Source: Acidobacteriota bacterium (GTDB taxonomy: Bacteria > Acidobacteriota > Terriglobia > Terriglobales > Acidobacteriaceae). From it: a stretch of DNA of 64,000 nucleotides. Under the pieces are notes generated by a model. The model worked only from the letters and a program-made list of their open reading frames with translations. It was not told where the DNA came from and made no database searches. The DNA lies in assembly GCA_021846275.1 (NCBI GenBank), contig JAJZBZ010000005.1, forward strand, positions 169,444 to 233,443, in the 5' to 3' direction. Below are positions 1 to 8,513 of this stretch, one piece after another (position 1 is the stretch's first letter; every line of letters begins with the position of its first letter). The translations under genes and the position numbers were made by a program.

Positions 1-422
1 ACGACCACGCGGCGGACGCCGTTGACGAGGTCCATGGCACCGCCCATGCCTTTGACGCGCTTGCCGGGGACCATCCAGTTGGCGAGGTCGCCGTTCTGGG
101 CCACCTGCATGGCGCCCAGGATGGCGAGGTCGATGTGTCCGCCGCGGATCATGGCGAAGGATTCGGCGCTGGAGAATGTGGCCGCGCCGGGCACCGCGGT
201 GACAGTCTCCTTGCCGGCGTTGATCATGTCGGCGTCCACCTCTTCGGCAAGCGGATAGGGGCCCATGCCGAGCAGGCCGTTCTCCGATTGCAGCATGACC
301 GTGATCCGCGGCGGGATGAAATTGGCGACGCGGGTGGGAATGCCGATGCCGAGGTTGACGTAGAAGCCGTCTTCCAGTTCGGCGGCGGCTCGCTGGGCCA
401 TCTGGTCGCGCGTCCAGGCCAT
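1..422 (-). CDS. scoB: 3-oxoacid CoA-transferase subunit B (partial)
   Basis: Beta subunit of a heterodimeric succinyl-CoA:3-oxoacid (or acetate/acetoacetate) CoA-transferase, which moves CoA between acids in ketone-body or short-chain acid catabolism in the cytoplasm. The visible 140 residues begin [16 protein letters not shown] and contain the hallmark [10 protein letters not shown] segment, whose Glu (residue 47) is the family's catalytic nucleophile that forms the glutamyl-CoA intermediate. The gene runs off the left edge, so roughly the C-terminal third is missing. The ATG lies 2 nt after the stop of subunit A and is preceded by GGGAGG, so the two are translated as a pair. The exact acid substrate cannot be read from sequence. 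Confidence 0.9.
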   Translation of the reverse strand, partial: MAWTRDQMAQRAAAELEDGFYVNLGIGIPTRVANFIPPRITVMLQSENGLLGMGPYPLAEEVDADMINAGKETVTAVPGAATFSSAESFAMIRGGHIDLAILGAMQVAQNGDLANWMVPGKRVKGMGGAMDLVNGVRRVV

Positions 423-424
423 GA

Positions 425-1150
425 TTACGCCTCCCTCGCGGATTCGCTGCTACTCGGTTCGCGTGTCGTCCGCTTCTCGATGCGCTTGTCCGGATGCGGG
501 TGGTGGACGAGGCGCTGGACGTAGATGCCGGGCGTGTGGATGGAGTCCATCTCCAGCTCGCCCGGTTCGACCAGCTCCTCGACCTCGGCAACGGTGACGT
601 GCGCGCAGGTGGCGGCCAGCGGGTTGAAGTTGCGCGCCGTGTGGCGATAGACGAGGTTGCCGAAGCGGTCGCCCTTCCACGCCTTCACCAGCGCGAGGTC
701 GGCGCGGATGCCGCGTTCGAGGATGTACTCGACGCCATCGAAGACCTTGTGCTCCTTGCCCTCGGCGACGCTGGTGCCGACGCCGGTGCGCGTGTAGAAG
801 CCGGGAATGCCCGCGCCACCGGCTCGCATGCGCTCGGCCAGAGTGCCCTGCGGACAGAACTCGACCTCGAGTTCGCCGCTGAGGTACTGGCGCTCGAACT
901 CAGCATTCTCGCCAACGTAGCTCGAAATCATCTTGCGAATCTGGCGCGTTTCGAGCAGCAGGCCCAGGCCCCAGCCGTCGACGCCGGCGTTGTTGCTGGC
1001 CACGGTGAGGTTGCGCGCGCCGGTCGAGCGCAGAGCGAGGATGAGCGCCTCAGGAATGCCGCAGAGGCCGAAGCCACCGATGGCCAGCAGCATGCCGTCG
1101 CGGACGACGCCCGTGAGCGCGGTCGTGGCGTCGGGCCAGAGCTTGTTCAT
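425..1150 (-). CDS. scoA: 3-oxoacid CoA-transferase subunit A
   Basis: Alpha subunit partnering the downstream B subunit. The family signature [10 protein letters not shown] lies at about residues 25-34, followed by the expected [15 protein letters not shown] region. I chose the ATG at 1150 ([10 protein letters not shown]), giving 241 aa, close to the family's usual 230-240. The frame stays open upstream, with another ATG at 1189 (MQNQTED), but that adds a polar tail with no homology I can recognise, and neither start has a strong Shine-Dalgarno. Subunits A and B are separate genes, as in most bacteria, rather than fused as in mitochondrial SCOT. Confidence 0.9.
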   Translation of the reverse strand: MNKLWPDATTALTGVVRDGMLLAIGGFGLCGIPEALILALRSTGARNLTVASNNAGVDGWGLGLLLETRQIRKMISSYVGENAEFERQYLSGELEVEFCPQGTLAERMRAGGAGIPGFYTRTGVGTSVAEGKEHKVFDGVEYILERGIRADLALVKAWKGDRFGNLVYRHTARNFNPLAATCAHVTVAEVEELVEPGELEMDSIHTPGIYVQRLVHHPHPDKRIEKRTTREPSSSESAREA

Positions 1151-1308
1151 TCCCGGTCGGGGCTTGTTGTCTTCCGTTTGGTTCTGCATGAGCTTTGTGG
1201 TTCGTCGATTCCAAATGGGAAGATACCGCACGCGGGGTGCGACCGACAAACCGAGCCAGCCGCAGCGCGGAGCCGCACCGACAGCTTCCGGCTTCGCGGC
1301 TGGCCTGG

Positions 1309-2127
1309 TCAGGAGGCTGCGGCGAGCAGCGCCCGTTGCGCGGCGAAGAGCTGGCGCAGACCGCCTTCGGCGAGATCGAGAAGCTGGTTGAGTTCGGCGC
1401 GCGAGTAGCTGCCTTTTTCCGCCGTGGCCTGGGTTTCGACCAGGCCGCCGTCCTCGGTCATGACGACGTTCATGTCCACCTCGGCCTGTGCGTCCTCCTC
1501 GTAGCAGAGGTCGAGCAGCATCTGGCCGCCGACGCGCCCGACGGAGGTGGCGGCGATGAGCTGGCGCATGGGTGAGGCGGGCAGCGTGCCGGAGCCGACC
1601 AGCGCCCGGAGCGCAAGCTCCAGCGCAATGGCCGCGCCGGTGACGGCTGCCGTGCGCGTGCCGCCGTCGGCCTGAAGGACATCGCAGTCGAGGATGACGG
1701 TGCGCTCGCCCAGAGCCTTCAGATCGACGGCCCCGCGCAGGCTGCGCCCGATGAGGCGCTGAATCTCGTGGGTGCGGCCGCTGATTTTGCCGCGTTCACT
1801 CTCGCGCGGTGTGCGGGTGACGGTGGCTCGCGGCAGCATGGCGTACTCGGCCGTGACCCAGCCGCGGCCCTGATTGCGCAGCCAGCCGGGAACGCCGTTT
1901 TCGATGGTGGCGTTGCAGAGGACGCGGGTGTGGCCCAGTTCGATGAGGACCGAGCCTTCGGCGGTGCGGACGTAGCCGGGAGTCAGGCGCAGCGGGCGCA
2001 GCGCGTCGACGGCGCGGCCCTCCGGACGCAGAGTTGCCAGTCTGGTAGGCGGATGGCTTGAGGTCGGGTTGCCGCTGGCTGCGTCAGCCGGAAGCAGTGG
2101 AAAACGGAGGGTGCTTGGCGGATTCAT
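1309..2127 (-). CDS. rph: ribonuclease PH
   Basis: Phosphorolytic 3'-5' exoribonuclease that trims tRNA 3' ends, using phosphate to release nucleoside diphosphates; works as a hexameric ring in the cytoplasm. The 272-aa product carries the RNase PH core: [20 protein letters not shown], then [33 protein letters not shown] and [15 protein letters not shown], which supply RNA- and phosphate-binding residues. The N-terminus is about 30 residues longer than usual (family members normally begin close to RPDGR; here RPEGR follows a 27-residue leader). A later in-frame start may therefore be used, although ATG 2127 has AGGGG just upstream. It is transcribed towards scoAB but separated from it by 158 bp. 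Confidence 0.95.
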   Translation of the reverse strand: MNPPSTLRFPLLPADAASGNPTSSHPPTRLATLRPEGRAVDALRPLRLTPGYVRTAEGSVLIELGHTRVLCNATIENGVPGWLRNQGRGWVTAEYAMLPRATVTRTPRESERGKISGRTHEIQRLIGRSLRGAVDLKALGERTVILDCDVLQADGGTRTAAVTGAAIALELALRALVGSGTLPASPMRQLIAATSVGRVGGQMLLDLCYEEDAQAEVDMNVVMTEDGGLVETQATAEKGSYSRAELNQLLDLAEGGLRQLFAAQRALLAAAS

Positions 2128-2250
2128 CCCCTCATTGTACGAGTCATCTCAGGAATCCGAGTGGAAGCGAAGCACGAGGTTGGTTTTGCGATGGATACAG
2201 CCCGAAGCGCATGATCGTTGGCTCTGATTCCGAGGGAGTTGACGGCTTTG

Positions 2251-2536
2251 GTCCCGACTCCGGATATGGGCTTCCCAGTTCGGGAATGGGAATTTTCAGG
2301 CGTCAATTCGGGACTAATCATTCAAGTTTATATAAATGAATGATTTACGAATTATCACCGAGCCTGACTGTTCCGTTTTGGGACGTGGAGTGCCGTTTTT
2401 AATTCGATGGAGTTCCCGAAAGGAATCCTCCATGCCCTTTCTGGTCAATCACTTAGATTGCTTGTCCAAGTTTGGCACAAATCGTGCTCAAGAAGTGTCA
2501 GGAACGGGACACATTTTGGAAGTGGCAGCTCGGGAA
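2251..2536. promoter_or_regulatory. cluster of seven TTCGGGA-type sites in a 468-bp regulatory gap
   Basis: The gap between rph and the downstream kinase gene (2128-2595) has no gene I can support. It holds seven copies, in both orientations, of a (T)TCGGGA(C/A)-like word: 2251-2257 (inverted), 2279-2285, 2307-2314, 2377-2384 (TTTGGGAC), 2413-2420 (inverted), 2503-2510 (AACGGGAC) and 2530-2536. The copy at 2279 sits inside a wider inverted repeat, TTCCCA (2272-2277) / TGGGAA (2287-2292). Clustering upstream of an NtrC-type regulator operon suggests enhancer sites for that regulator. This is inference from position only. Confidence 0.45.
2473..2488 (+). promoter_or_regulatory. sigma54-type -24/-12 promoter element
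   Basis: TGGCACAAATCGTGCT has the invariant GG at -24 and GC at -12 with the correct 12-nt start-to-start spacing of RpoN promoters (consensus TGGCAC-N5-TTGC). A weaker match with the same spacing, TGGGACGTGGAGTGCC, lies at 2379-2394. The element points at the histidine kinase gene starting at 2596, leaving a leader of about 95 nt. The operon's second gene encodes a sigma54 activator, which makes autoregulation plausible. Confidence 0.5.
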
Positions 2537-2595
2537 GTTTCCTGCTGTGCCACTGCCCGGAGTGGAACCGATTTTGCCACGACGGAGATCAGACC

Positions 2596-3675
2596 ATGCC
2601 AGAACAGACCGAAGACCGGGATCGATTTCTCTCTCTTGCTCCGAAGCCGGTGGCGGCAAGCGCGCCGATGCCGGTGTCAACGAAGCAGCCGCGACAGAAG
2701 GCTGTTACTCCATTTCTCATGCTGCCGGATTCCCTGCCCAGCGGGTTGAGCGCCGGGCAGTCGCCGATGCCGGGATGGCTGCACTGGCTGGAGAGCACAG
2801 CCGTGCCTTCCGGGAACTCTGTTCCCGCGGGCAACTCGATTTTTGATCCGGCACCGAGGGCCTCGACGGAAGAGTCCGGAGAGAATCTGCCGGAGTCAGA
2901 CGCCGCGCTGCTGCACGACGCGCGCAGCATGGTGACGGCACTCGATCTCTACTGCGATCTGTTGGCCGAGCCGGGCGTGCTGCGGGCCGACTTCCAGCAC
3001 TATGCCGGGGAGCTGAGGCTGATTGCCGCGTCCAGCCGTCGGTTGCTGAGCCAGCTTGACCGGCATGCGATGACAGAGGCAGGGATGCCAGCTGAGGCCG
3101 CTCTGGCTGCGCCGCAGGCGGGACTGGGACCGCGTCTGGTGCCCGCTTCTGCCGCGCGACAGCCGTTTGCGCTGCGCGAGCCGATGGAGAGTCTGGCCGA
3201 CGAGCTGATGGCGATGCGCAATCTGCTGGCCGCGCTGGTCGGCCCGGCGATCACTCTGGGGCTGAGTCTCGATGGCGGCTATCGTGCGATCCGCATGGCC
3301 TCCGACGACCTGACGCGGTTGATGGTGAATCTGGTTCGCAACGCCGCCGAAGCGATGCCGGAGGGTGGCCATATCCAGATCACGCTGCGCGAACTGGCCG
3401 ACCGGCTGCGTCTGACAGTGACCGACAGCGGCTGCGGACTGCCGGAGGGCGACTGCGAGGCCGTCTTTGCGCCGGGCTTCACGACCCATCTTGATCTGCA
3501 GGGTGGCTCGGAAGAGAGCACGCACCGCGGGATGGGACTGGCGATTGTGCGCTCGCTGGTCACCTCTGCTGGAGGCAGCATACGGGCGGCGAATCGCCCG
3601 GCTGCGCTGGCCGATGCCGACGAAGAAGCCTCAACCGGGGCGGTCTTCGAGATGGAGTTTCCCCTGGCTGAATGA
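2596..3675 (+). CDS. NtrB-like cytosolic sensor histidine kinase
   Basis: A 359-aa soluble histidine kinase, presumably the partner of the downstream sigma54 regulator. No membrane segment is visible. Residues 1-100 are low-complexity and Pro/Ser-rich, and no sensor domain is recognised. A divergent H-box, LLHDARSMVTALD, offers a likely phospho-acceptor His near residue 107. The ATPase region has an N box (NLVRNAAEAM, ~246), G1 (DSGCGLP, ~277) and G2 (GMGLAIV, ~313). The start at 2596 is preceded by GGAG, although the frame remains open back to 2407. It is 131 bp from the regulator gene, in the same direction. Confidence 0.8.
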   Translation: MPEQTEDRDRFLSLAPKPVAASAPMPVSTKQPRQKAVTPFLMLPDSLPSGLSAGQSPMPGWLHWLESTAVPSGNSVPAGNSIFDPAPRASTEESGENLPESDAALLHDARSMVTALDLYCDLLAEPGVLRADFQHYAGELRLIAASSRRLLSQLDRHAMTEAGMPAEAALAAPQAGLGPRLVPASAARQPFALREPMESLADELMAMRNLLAALVGPAITLGLSLDGGYRAIRMASDDLTRLMVNLVRNAAEAMPEGGHIQITLRELADRLRLTVTDSGCGLPEGDCEAVFAPGFTTHLDLQGGSEESTHRGMGLAIVRSLVTSAGGSIRAANRPAALADADEEASTGAVFEMEFPLAE

Positions 3676-3806
3676 ATGCTGAATGAAAGTTTGCCCGCTT
3701 GTCCGCGTCGAGGGCCTCCTGTTTCCGGAAGTGCAGGATGGTGACTAAAGGATGCAGACCTTCGATACTCAATCTCTTCTGAAAATCCTGTGGAAAGGTA
3801 CGTACA

Positions 3807-5357
3807 ATGATTCCTGTAACTGCTTCTTCGTCCATGAGTTACTCGCCCATTCTGCCGAATGCGCTCCCGACCCTGCGTCCCACGCCGGCAGACGGGGCAC
3901 GCAAACCCATCCGACAGGCAATTCTCCAGAATCCTCAGATCGCAGCTGCACCTGTCGCCGAACCGGCGCGGCTTCGCCTGCTGGTGGTCGAGATTGACCC
4001 GGCGATGCGCTCGGCATGTCAGGAGATTGCAACCACGCTGGGCTACCAGGTGGAGACAACCGGAGACTCGACGCAGGCCCGCAAGCTTCTCGAGGCGCGT
4101 TCGGCAGACATCGCTCTGGTGAACCTGCCGACTACCGGCGGCGCGGCGTTGGACTGGATTGCTGAAACCCATCTGCTCCATCCTGAGATCGCGCTGATTG
4201 GCATGACCAGCTCCGGTTCTGTGCATCTGGCTGTCGAGGCGATGCGGCGCGGAGCCTCCGACTACCTGACCAAGCCATTCACGGTGGATGAACTTTCCGC
4301 TGTGCTGGCGCGGGCGGCCGAAAGCGTGACGGTGGATCGTGAGAGCCGTCGGCTGCGCGATCAGCTTCGATCGAGCCAGGGGCTCGGCGCCATCATCGGG
4401 CGATCCGCCGAGATGGAAAAGCTCTATCGCATCCTCTCCAAGGTGGCGCAGAGCACGCATCCGGTGCTGATCCTGGGCGAAAGCGGCACGGGCAAAGAGC
4501 TGGTGGCGCGGACGATCCACGCCTACGGTCCGAGTGCGGCCAAGCCTTTCCTGCCGGTCGATTGCGGATCGCTCGTGCCGACGCTGATCGAAAGCGAACT
4601 GTTCGGCTACGTCAAGGGCGCGTTCACGGGCGCGAACCGCTCCAAGGACGGGCTGTTTGTCTCCGCCGAGGGCGGAACGGTCTTTCTGGACGAGGTGGGC
4701 GAGCTGACGCTTGACCTGCAGGCGAAGCTTCTGCGCGCGTTGCAGGAGAAAGAGGTTCGTCCCGTTGGCGCGACGCATCGCGTGCCGATCCGGGCGCGCA
4801 TCATCGCTGCGACCAACCGAGATCTGGCGGCGATGGTCGAGCGCGGCACCTTTCGCAAGGATCTCTTCTATCGCCTGAACGTGGTGAACCTGCGCATGCC
4901 CACGCTGCGGGATCGCCGCGAGGATATTCCGCTGCTGGCGGCGCACTTCCTGGAGCGCATGGCGAAGTCGCACGGGCAGCGCTACACGCTGAACGACGAG
5001 GCGCTGCGCACGATGATGCAGCATGACTGGCCGGGGAATATCCGCGAGCTGGAGCATGCCATCGAGCGCGCCTGCGCACTGTCTTCCGGGCCAGTCTTGC
5101 AACTGGGTGACCTGCCCACGCAGCTCCAGCAGCAGGGCATCGAGGCGCATCGTACGCCGCAGCCGGGCGTGGCCACTGACCAGGCTGCGACCAACGACGT
5201 GAAGCCGCTGGCCGATATGGAGCGCGATGCGATTCTGAACGCGATCCGCACGCTGGGCGGGGACAAGCTGCTGGCCGCGCGCCTGCTGGGCATCGGCAAA
5301 ACCACCCTCTATCGCAAGCTCAAGGAGTACGGGATCGGCGATCCGCTGCAGGAGTAG
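3807..5357 (+). CDS. sigma54-dependent NtrC-family regulator with an atypical receiver
   Basis: A 516-aa transcription activator. After a ~60-residue Pro/Ala-rich leader comes a receiver domain (~63-175), then an AAA+ ATPase with Walker A GESGTGKE (~224), the sigma54-contacting GAFTGA loop (~270) and Walker B TVFLDEVGE, and a Fis-type HTH at the C-terminus (LLAARLLGIGKTTLYRKLKE). In the receiver the position normally holding the phosphorylated Asp reads VNLPTTGG, with Asn at residue 106 (codon AAC at 4122-4124). The first acidic site reads VVEIDPAMR, and the conserved Lys (LTKPF) is kept. The regulator may therefore work independently of phosphorylation. It follows a histidine kinase and probably acts at the sigma54-type element upstream. 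Confidence 0.92.
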   Translation: MIPVTASSSMSYSPILPNALPTLRPTPADGARKPIRQAILQNPQIAAAPVAEPARLRLLVVEIDPAMRSACQEIATTLGYQVETTGDSTQARKLLEARSADIALVNLPTTGGAALDWIAETHLLHPEIALIGMTSSGSVHLAVEAMRRGASDYLTKPFTVDELSAVLARAAESVTVDRESRRLRDQLRSSQGLGAIIGRSAEMEKLYRILSKVAQSTHPVLILGESGTGKELVARTIHAYGPSAAKPFLPVDCGSLVPTLIESELFGYVKGAFTGANRSKDGLFVSAEGGTVFLDEVGELTLDLQAKLLRALQEKEVRPVGATHRVPIRARIIAATNRDLAAMVERGTFRKDLFYRLNVVNLRMPTLRDRREDIPLLAAHFLERMAKSHGQRYTLNDEALRTMMQHDWPGNIRELEHAIERACALSSGPVLQLGDLPTQLQQQGIEAHRTPQPGVATDQAATNDVKPLADMERDAILNAIRTLGGDKLLAARLLGIGKTTLYRKLKEYGIGDPLQE

Positions 5358-5470
5358 CGCTGCCCGAGGGCAGACGCTTCTTCGCAACGATGGCTTCCCG
5401 TACACACCCGGTTCCCGGCCTCTCGGCCGCGCGCCGCTCAGCCGCCCCAATGCGGGCAAGGAGAAATCTC

Positions 5471-5971
5471 ATGAAAGCACTTCTGGTGACAGGGATGGAA
5501 GGCGCAGTCAACTGCGCGCAGGCTTTGCAGGCCATGCTCGGCATGGAGATCGAGGTGGCCGCCGGTCGCCGCGCGGCGATCAGCTCGCTGCGCAAACAGG
5601 AGTTCGACCTGGTGGTGGTGGATGACTCGCTGGCCGATGCCGATCCTGCAGGCACCGACCCGCTGTGGGAGGCGATTGGCATGGCGCAGCCGGTGACGGT
5701 GAACTTCGTGCTCAGCGGCACCGAGCGCGTGGCGCGCGAGATTCGCGCGGCGTTGCGCAGGCGAGAGCGCGAGCAGGAGCTGGCGCGACGTGCGGCGACG
5801 GCGGCGCTCGAAACGGAGCTGAAATCAACGGTGGCCGGTCTGCTGCTGCACTCGCAACTGGCGCTGGCTGCTGAGCCGCTGCCGGAGCCGGTCGCGGGCA
5901 AGCTCCGGCTGGTGGCCGATCTCGTGGGCACGCTGCGCGATCAGCTTTCCTCGAATGTGGTCGCGCACTGA
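5471..5971 (+). CDS. small receiver-like protein with helical C-terminus
   Basis: A 166-aa protein following the NtrC-type regulator in the same direction. The N-terminal half looks like a response-regulator receiver fold: MKALLVTG as strand 1 without the usual acidic pair, FDLVVVDDSLADADPAG with Asp at the acceptor site, and VTVNFVLSGT as strand 4. The Lys of strand 5 is not obvious. The C-terminal half is predicted helical and rich in Arg, Ala, Glu and Leu. ATG 5471 has AAGGAG at good distance. The frame is open from 5390, but that leader has no support. A role as an accessory receiver in the kinase/regulator system is an inference from the neighbourhood. Confidence 0.65.
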   Translation: MKALLVTGMEGAVNCAQALQAMLGMEIEVAAGRRAAISSLRKQEFDLVVVDDSLADADPAGTDPLWEAIGMAQPVTVNFVLSGTERVAREIRAALRRREREQELARRAATAALETELKSTVAGLLLHSQLALAAEPLPEPVAGKLRLVADLVGTLRDQLSSNVVAH

Positions 5972-6121
5972 GCGCAGAAGAGCGAGGGTCAAGCCGCGGG
6001 GTTGAATCCAACGCGCGGCCGGAACGAATCAGACGCCGCATGGGTCGGTCTGTTCCGGCTTCGTTCGCATCGGAAGCCGTTGCTACACCAGTTTCTTTGC
6101 ATGTTCCGATACTCTGTAGGC

Positions 6122-7048
6122 ATGGCTTCTCAACCTGCCGAAAGCGCGGTGCTGCTGCTGATCTGTCCCGACCGACCGGGGCTGGTGGCGCGCGTCGCGA
6201 GTCTGCTCTTTGATCTGGGCGCGAATATCCTGCATGCCGACCAGCATCAGGACCACGAACAGGGTCTTTTCTTCATGCGTGTCGAGTGGACGGCGGCCTC
6301 CGGCGGCACTGCGTCGGTAAGCCTGCCGGGCGGCAAGTCGGCATCTTACCCGAAGTCGGCATTTGAGACCCTTTTGGACGCGTTTCGCGCAGCATTTGCG
6401 CCACTGGCCGAGTCACTTGGGATGCGCTGGCAACTGCGCCGCTCCGGCCACCGGCCGCGCGTGTCGATCTTCTGTTCGCAGTACCTGCATTGCATTGCGG
6501 ACCTGCTGGATCGCGTGCGTACGGGCGAGCTTGGCTGCGATGTGGCGATGATCGTCTCGAATCACGGTGCCGTGGAGCAGATGGCCGCGTTTCACCAGAT
6601 TCCGTTTCACCGCATCCCGGTGGCTCCGGCAACGCGCGCGCAGGCGGAGGCGGAGCAGATGAGGCTGATGACTGAGGCAGGGATCGAGCTGATCGTGCTC
6701 GCGCGCTACATGCAGATTCTGAGCGCGGAGTTTGTCACGCGTTACCCTTCGGCGATCATCAACGTGCATCACTCGTTTCTGCCTGCGTTCATGGGCGCGC
6801 GGCCGTATCACGCAGCCTATGCTCGCGGCGTGAAGCTGATTGGCGCGACCAGCCACTACGTGACTTCTGCGCTCGACGACGGGCCGATCATCGAGCAGGA
6901 TGTGGCCCGCATCTCGCACCGCGACGAGGTTGCGGACCTGGTTGCTCGCGGGCGCGATCTGGAGCGCGTCGTGCTGGCGCGGGCCGTTCGCTGGCATCTG
7001 CAAAATCGCATTCTGGAATACGGAAACAAGACGGTGGTCTTCGACTGA
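6122..7048 (+). CDS. purU: formyltetrahydrofolate deformylase
   Basis: Hydrolyses 10-formyl-THF to THF and formate, supplying formate for purine synthesis and balancing one-carbon pools. The 308-aa protein has an N-terminal ACT domain (LICPDRPGLVARVASLLFD), then a formyltransferase domain with SNH (~149), HHSFLPAF (~216) and DDGPII (~252), the Asn/His/Asp catalytic set. A ~25-residue insertion rich in Gly, Ser and Ala (about residues 58-80) separates the ACT domain from the catalytic domain, making it slightly longer than the usual 280-290 aa. The start MASQPAES is chosen because the ACT domain begins directly after it; the frame extends upstream to 6002 without homology. Confidence 0.93.
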   Translation: MASQPAESAVLLLICPDRPGLVARVASLLFDLGANILHADQHQDHEQGLFFMRVEWTAASGGTASVSLPGGKSASYPKSAFETLLDAFRAAFAPLAESLGMRWQLRRSGHRPRVSIFCSQYLHCIADLLDRVRTGELGCDVAMIVSNHGAVEQMAAFHQIPFHRIPVAPATRAQAEAEQMRLMTEAGIELIVLARYMQILSAEFVTRYPSAIINVHHSFLPAFMGARPYHAAYARGVKLIGATSHYVTSALDDGPIIEQDVARISHRDEVADLVARGRDLERVVLARAVRWHLQNRILEYGNKTVVFD

Positions 7049-7208
7049 GTGCGGAGTGCGCGTTCGATTTTTGAAGATTGCATCCCTCCGCACGCTTTCA
7101 TTTCCGCTTTGCCTGTTTCCGCGCGCTGCATCTTTTTGCGTATCGGCGCATCCAGATAGTTGTTGCAACAAGTAAATGCCGCGACCAGCTCCGTCGCAGG
7201 AGGAAATC

Positions 7209-8261
7209 ATGCAGATAGGTATCGACAGTTTTGCCGCCTCGCTTCCCGACCCATTGACCGGAGAGACATTGCCGCCGGCTGCGCGCATTGCCAACCTGCT
7301 GGACGAGATCGCGCTGGCCGACCAAGTTGGCCTCGACGCCTTCGGCATCGGCGAGCATCATCGTCGTGAGTTTCTGGATGCGGCGCCGGCGATCCTGCTG
7401 GCGGCTGCGGCTGCGCGCACACGGAGCATCCGTCTGACCAGCGCGGTCACCGTTCTGTCGGCTGCTGATCCGGTCCGCATCTTTCAGGAGTTTGCCACGC
7501 TGGACCTCATTTCCAACGGCCGCGCGGAGATTGTTGCAGGGCGCGGCTCGTTCACCGAGGCGTATCCGCTCTTTGGCCTGCGACTGGAGGATTACGACGA
7601 ACTTTTTGCCGAGAAGCTGGACCTGCTGTTGCAGATTCGCGACAACCCGCGCCTGAGCTGGAGCGGCCGATTCCGTCCTGCGCTTCAGGCGCAGGAAATC
7701 TATCCGCGCCCGGTGCAGGAGTGTATGCCGATATGGCTCGGCGTCGGCGGCACGCCGGAGTCGTTTGTCCGCGCCGGAGTGATGGGTCTGCCGCTGATGG
7801 TGGCCATCATCGGCGGCGCGCATCACCGCTTCCGTCCGCTGATCGATCTCTATCGCGAAGCGGGCACGCGCGCCGGTCATCGTCCCGAAACACTGAAAGT
7901 CGGGCTGCACATGTTTGGCTTTCTGGGCGACACGACCGAGCAAGCGGCGGATGACTTTTATCCGGGCTACGCGGCGATGATGAGCCGGATTGGCCGCGAG
8001 CGTGGCTGGCCGCCGATCACGCGCGAACAGTATGACCACACGCGCTCGCCGAAGGGTGCGTTTCTGATCGGCGATCCGGAGACAGTGGTCGAGAAAATTC
8101 TCTACACCAACGAGGTGCTCGGCGGCATCGCGCGCATCGACTTCCAGATGACGGCCGCGTCGATGGCTCCGGCGAAGATGCGTCGCGCGATTGAACTTCT
8201 CGGCACGCGCGTAGCACCAGCCGTGCGGAAGTCGCTGGGTGTTGCGTTCGCTGATGCGTGA
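7209..8261 (+). CDS. luciferase-like (LLM) flavin-dependent oxidoreductase
   Basis: A 350-aa TIM-barrel flavoprotein of the bacterial luciferase superfamily, likely using reduced FMN or F420. Family features include IGIDSFAASLPDP at the N-terminus, GLDAFGIGEHHRREF, RTRSIRLTSAVTVLSAADPV and the LDLISNGRAEIVAGRG core. The start ATG 7209 has a textbook GGAGGAAA 5 nt upstream; ATG 7176 gives an unsupported 11-residue extension. No neighbouring gene suggests the substrate. Members of this subgroup are usually annotated only as LLM-class oxidoreductases. Confidence 0.88.
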   Translation: MQIGIDSFAASLPDPLTGETLPPAARIANLLDEIALADQVGLDAFGIGEHHRREFLDAAPAILLAAAAARTRSIRLTSAVTVLSAADPVRIFQEFATLDLISNGRAEIVAGRGSFTEAYPLFGLRLEDYDELFAEKLDLLLQIRDNPRLSWSGRFRPALQAQEIYPRPVQECMPIWLGVGGTPESFVRAGVMGLPLMVAIIGGAHHRFRPLIDLYREAGTRAGHRPETLKVGLHMFGFLGDTTEQAADDFYPGYAAMMSRIGRERGWPPITREQYDHTRSPKGAFLIGDPETVVEKILYTNEVLGGIARIDFQMTAASMAPAKMRRAIELLGTRVAPAVRKSLGVAFADA

Positions 8262-8327
8262 TTTGCACTCTGTGCTCCTGAGCGATGTGCTGGCCAGAAA
8301 CTCCGGCTGCTTTCGCTGCGAAAGGCT

Positions 8328-8495
8328 TCAGTTCACCTGTATCGAAACTGTACCCGACTCATGAATAGTGCCCGTTGCCGTGTCATAGCCCGAAATCACA
8401 TATTGATAGGTGCCCGGCGGCGTTCTTTGCACTGAGCCGCCGCAGCCGATGAGAAGGCTTGAACTTGCTGTGAGAATGACGATCAGGAGTGGCAT
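8328..8495 (-). pseudogene. C-terminal remnant of an Ig-like surface protein
   Basis: A 55-codon frame starts MPLLIVILTASSSLLIGCGG and ends TPPGTYQYVISGYD...TVSIQVN. The hydrophobic stretch ending in LIGC looks like a lipobox. The tail matches the last Ig-like strand block common in large acidobacterial surface proteins, where a basic GRRR patch, a hydrophobic segment ending in GCGG and a TPAGTYT-like tail close the protein. Here too the frame continues upstream through LTGRRAR into the IS630 end, so it looks like the 3' end of a larger gene that was lost. It could instead be a short lipoprotein started at this ATG. Confidence 0.45.
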
Positions 8496-8513
8496 TCTGG
8501 CACGACGTCCAGT

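Noticed and set aside
3279..5459. A 726-codon minus-strand open frame
   Set aside because: Antisense to the sigma54 regulator, which has every domain motif; the antisense product is compositionally odd and has no recognisable domain.
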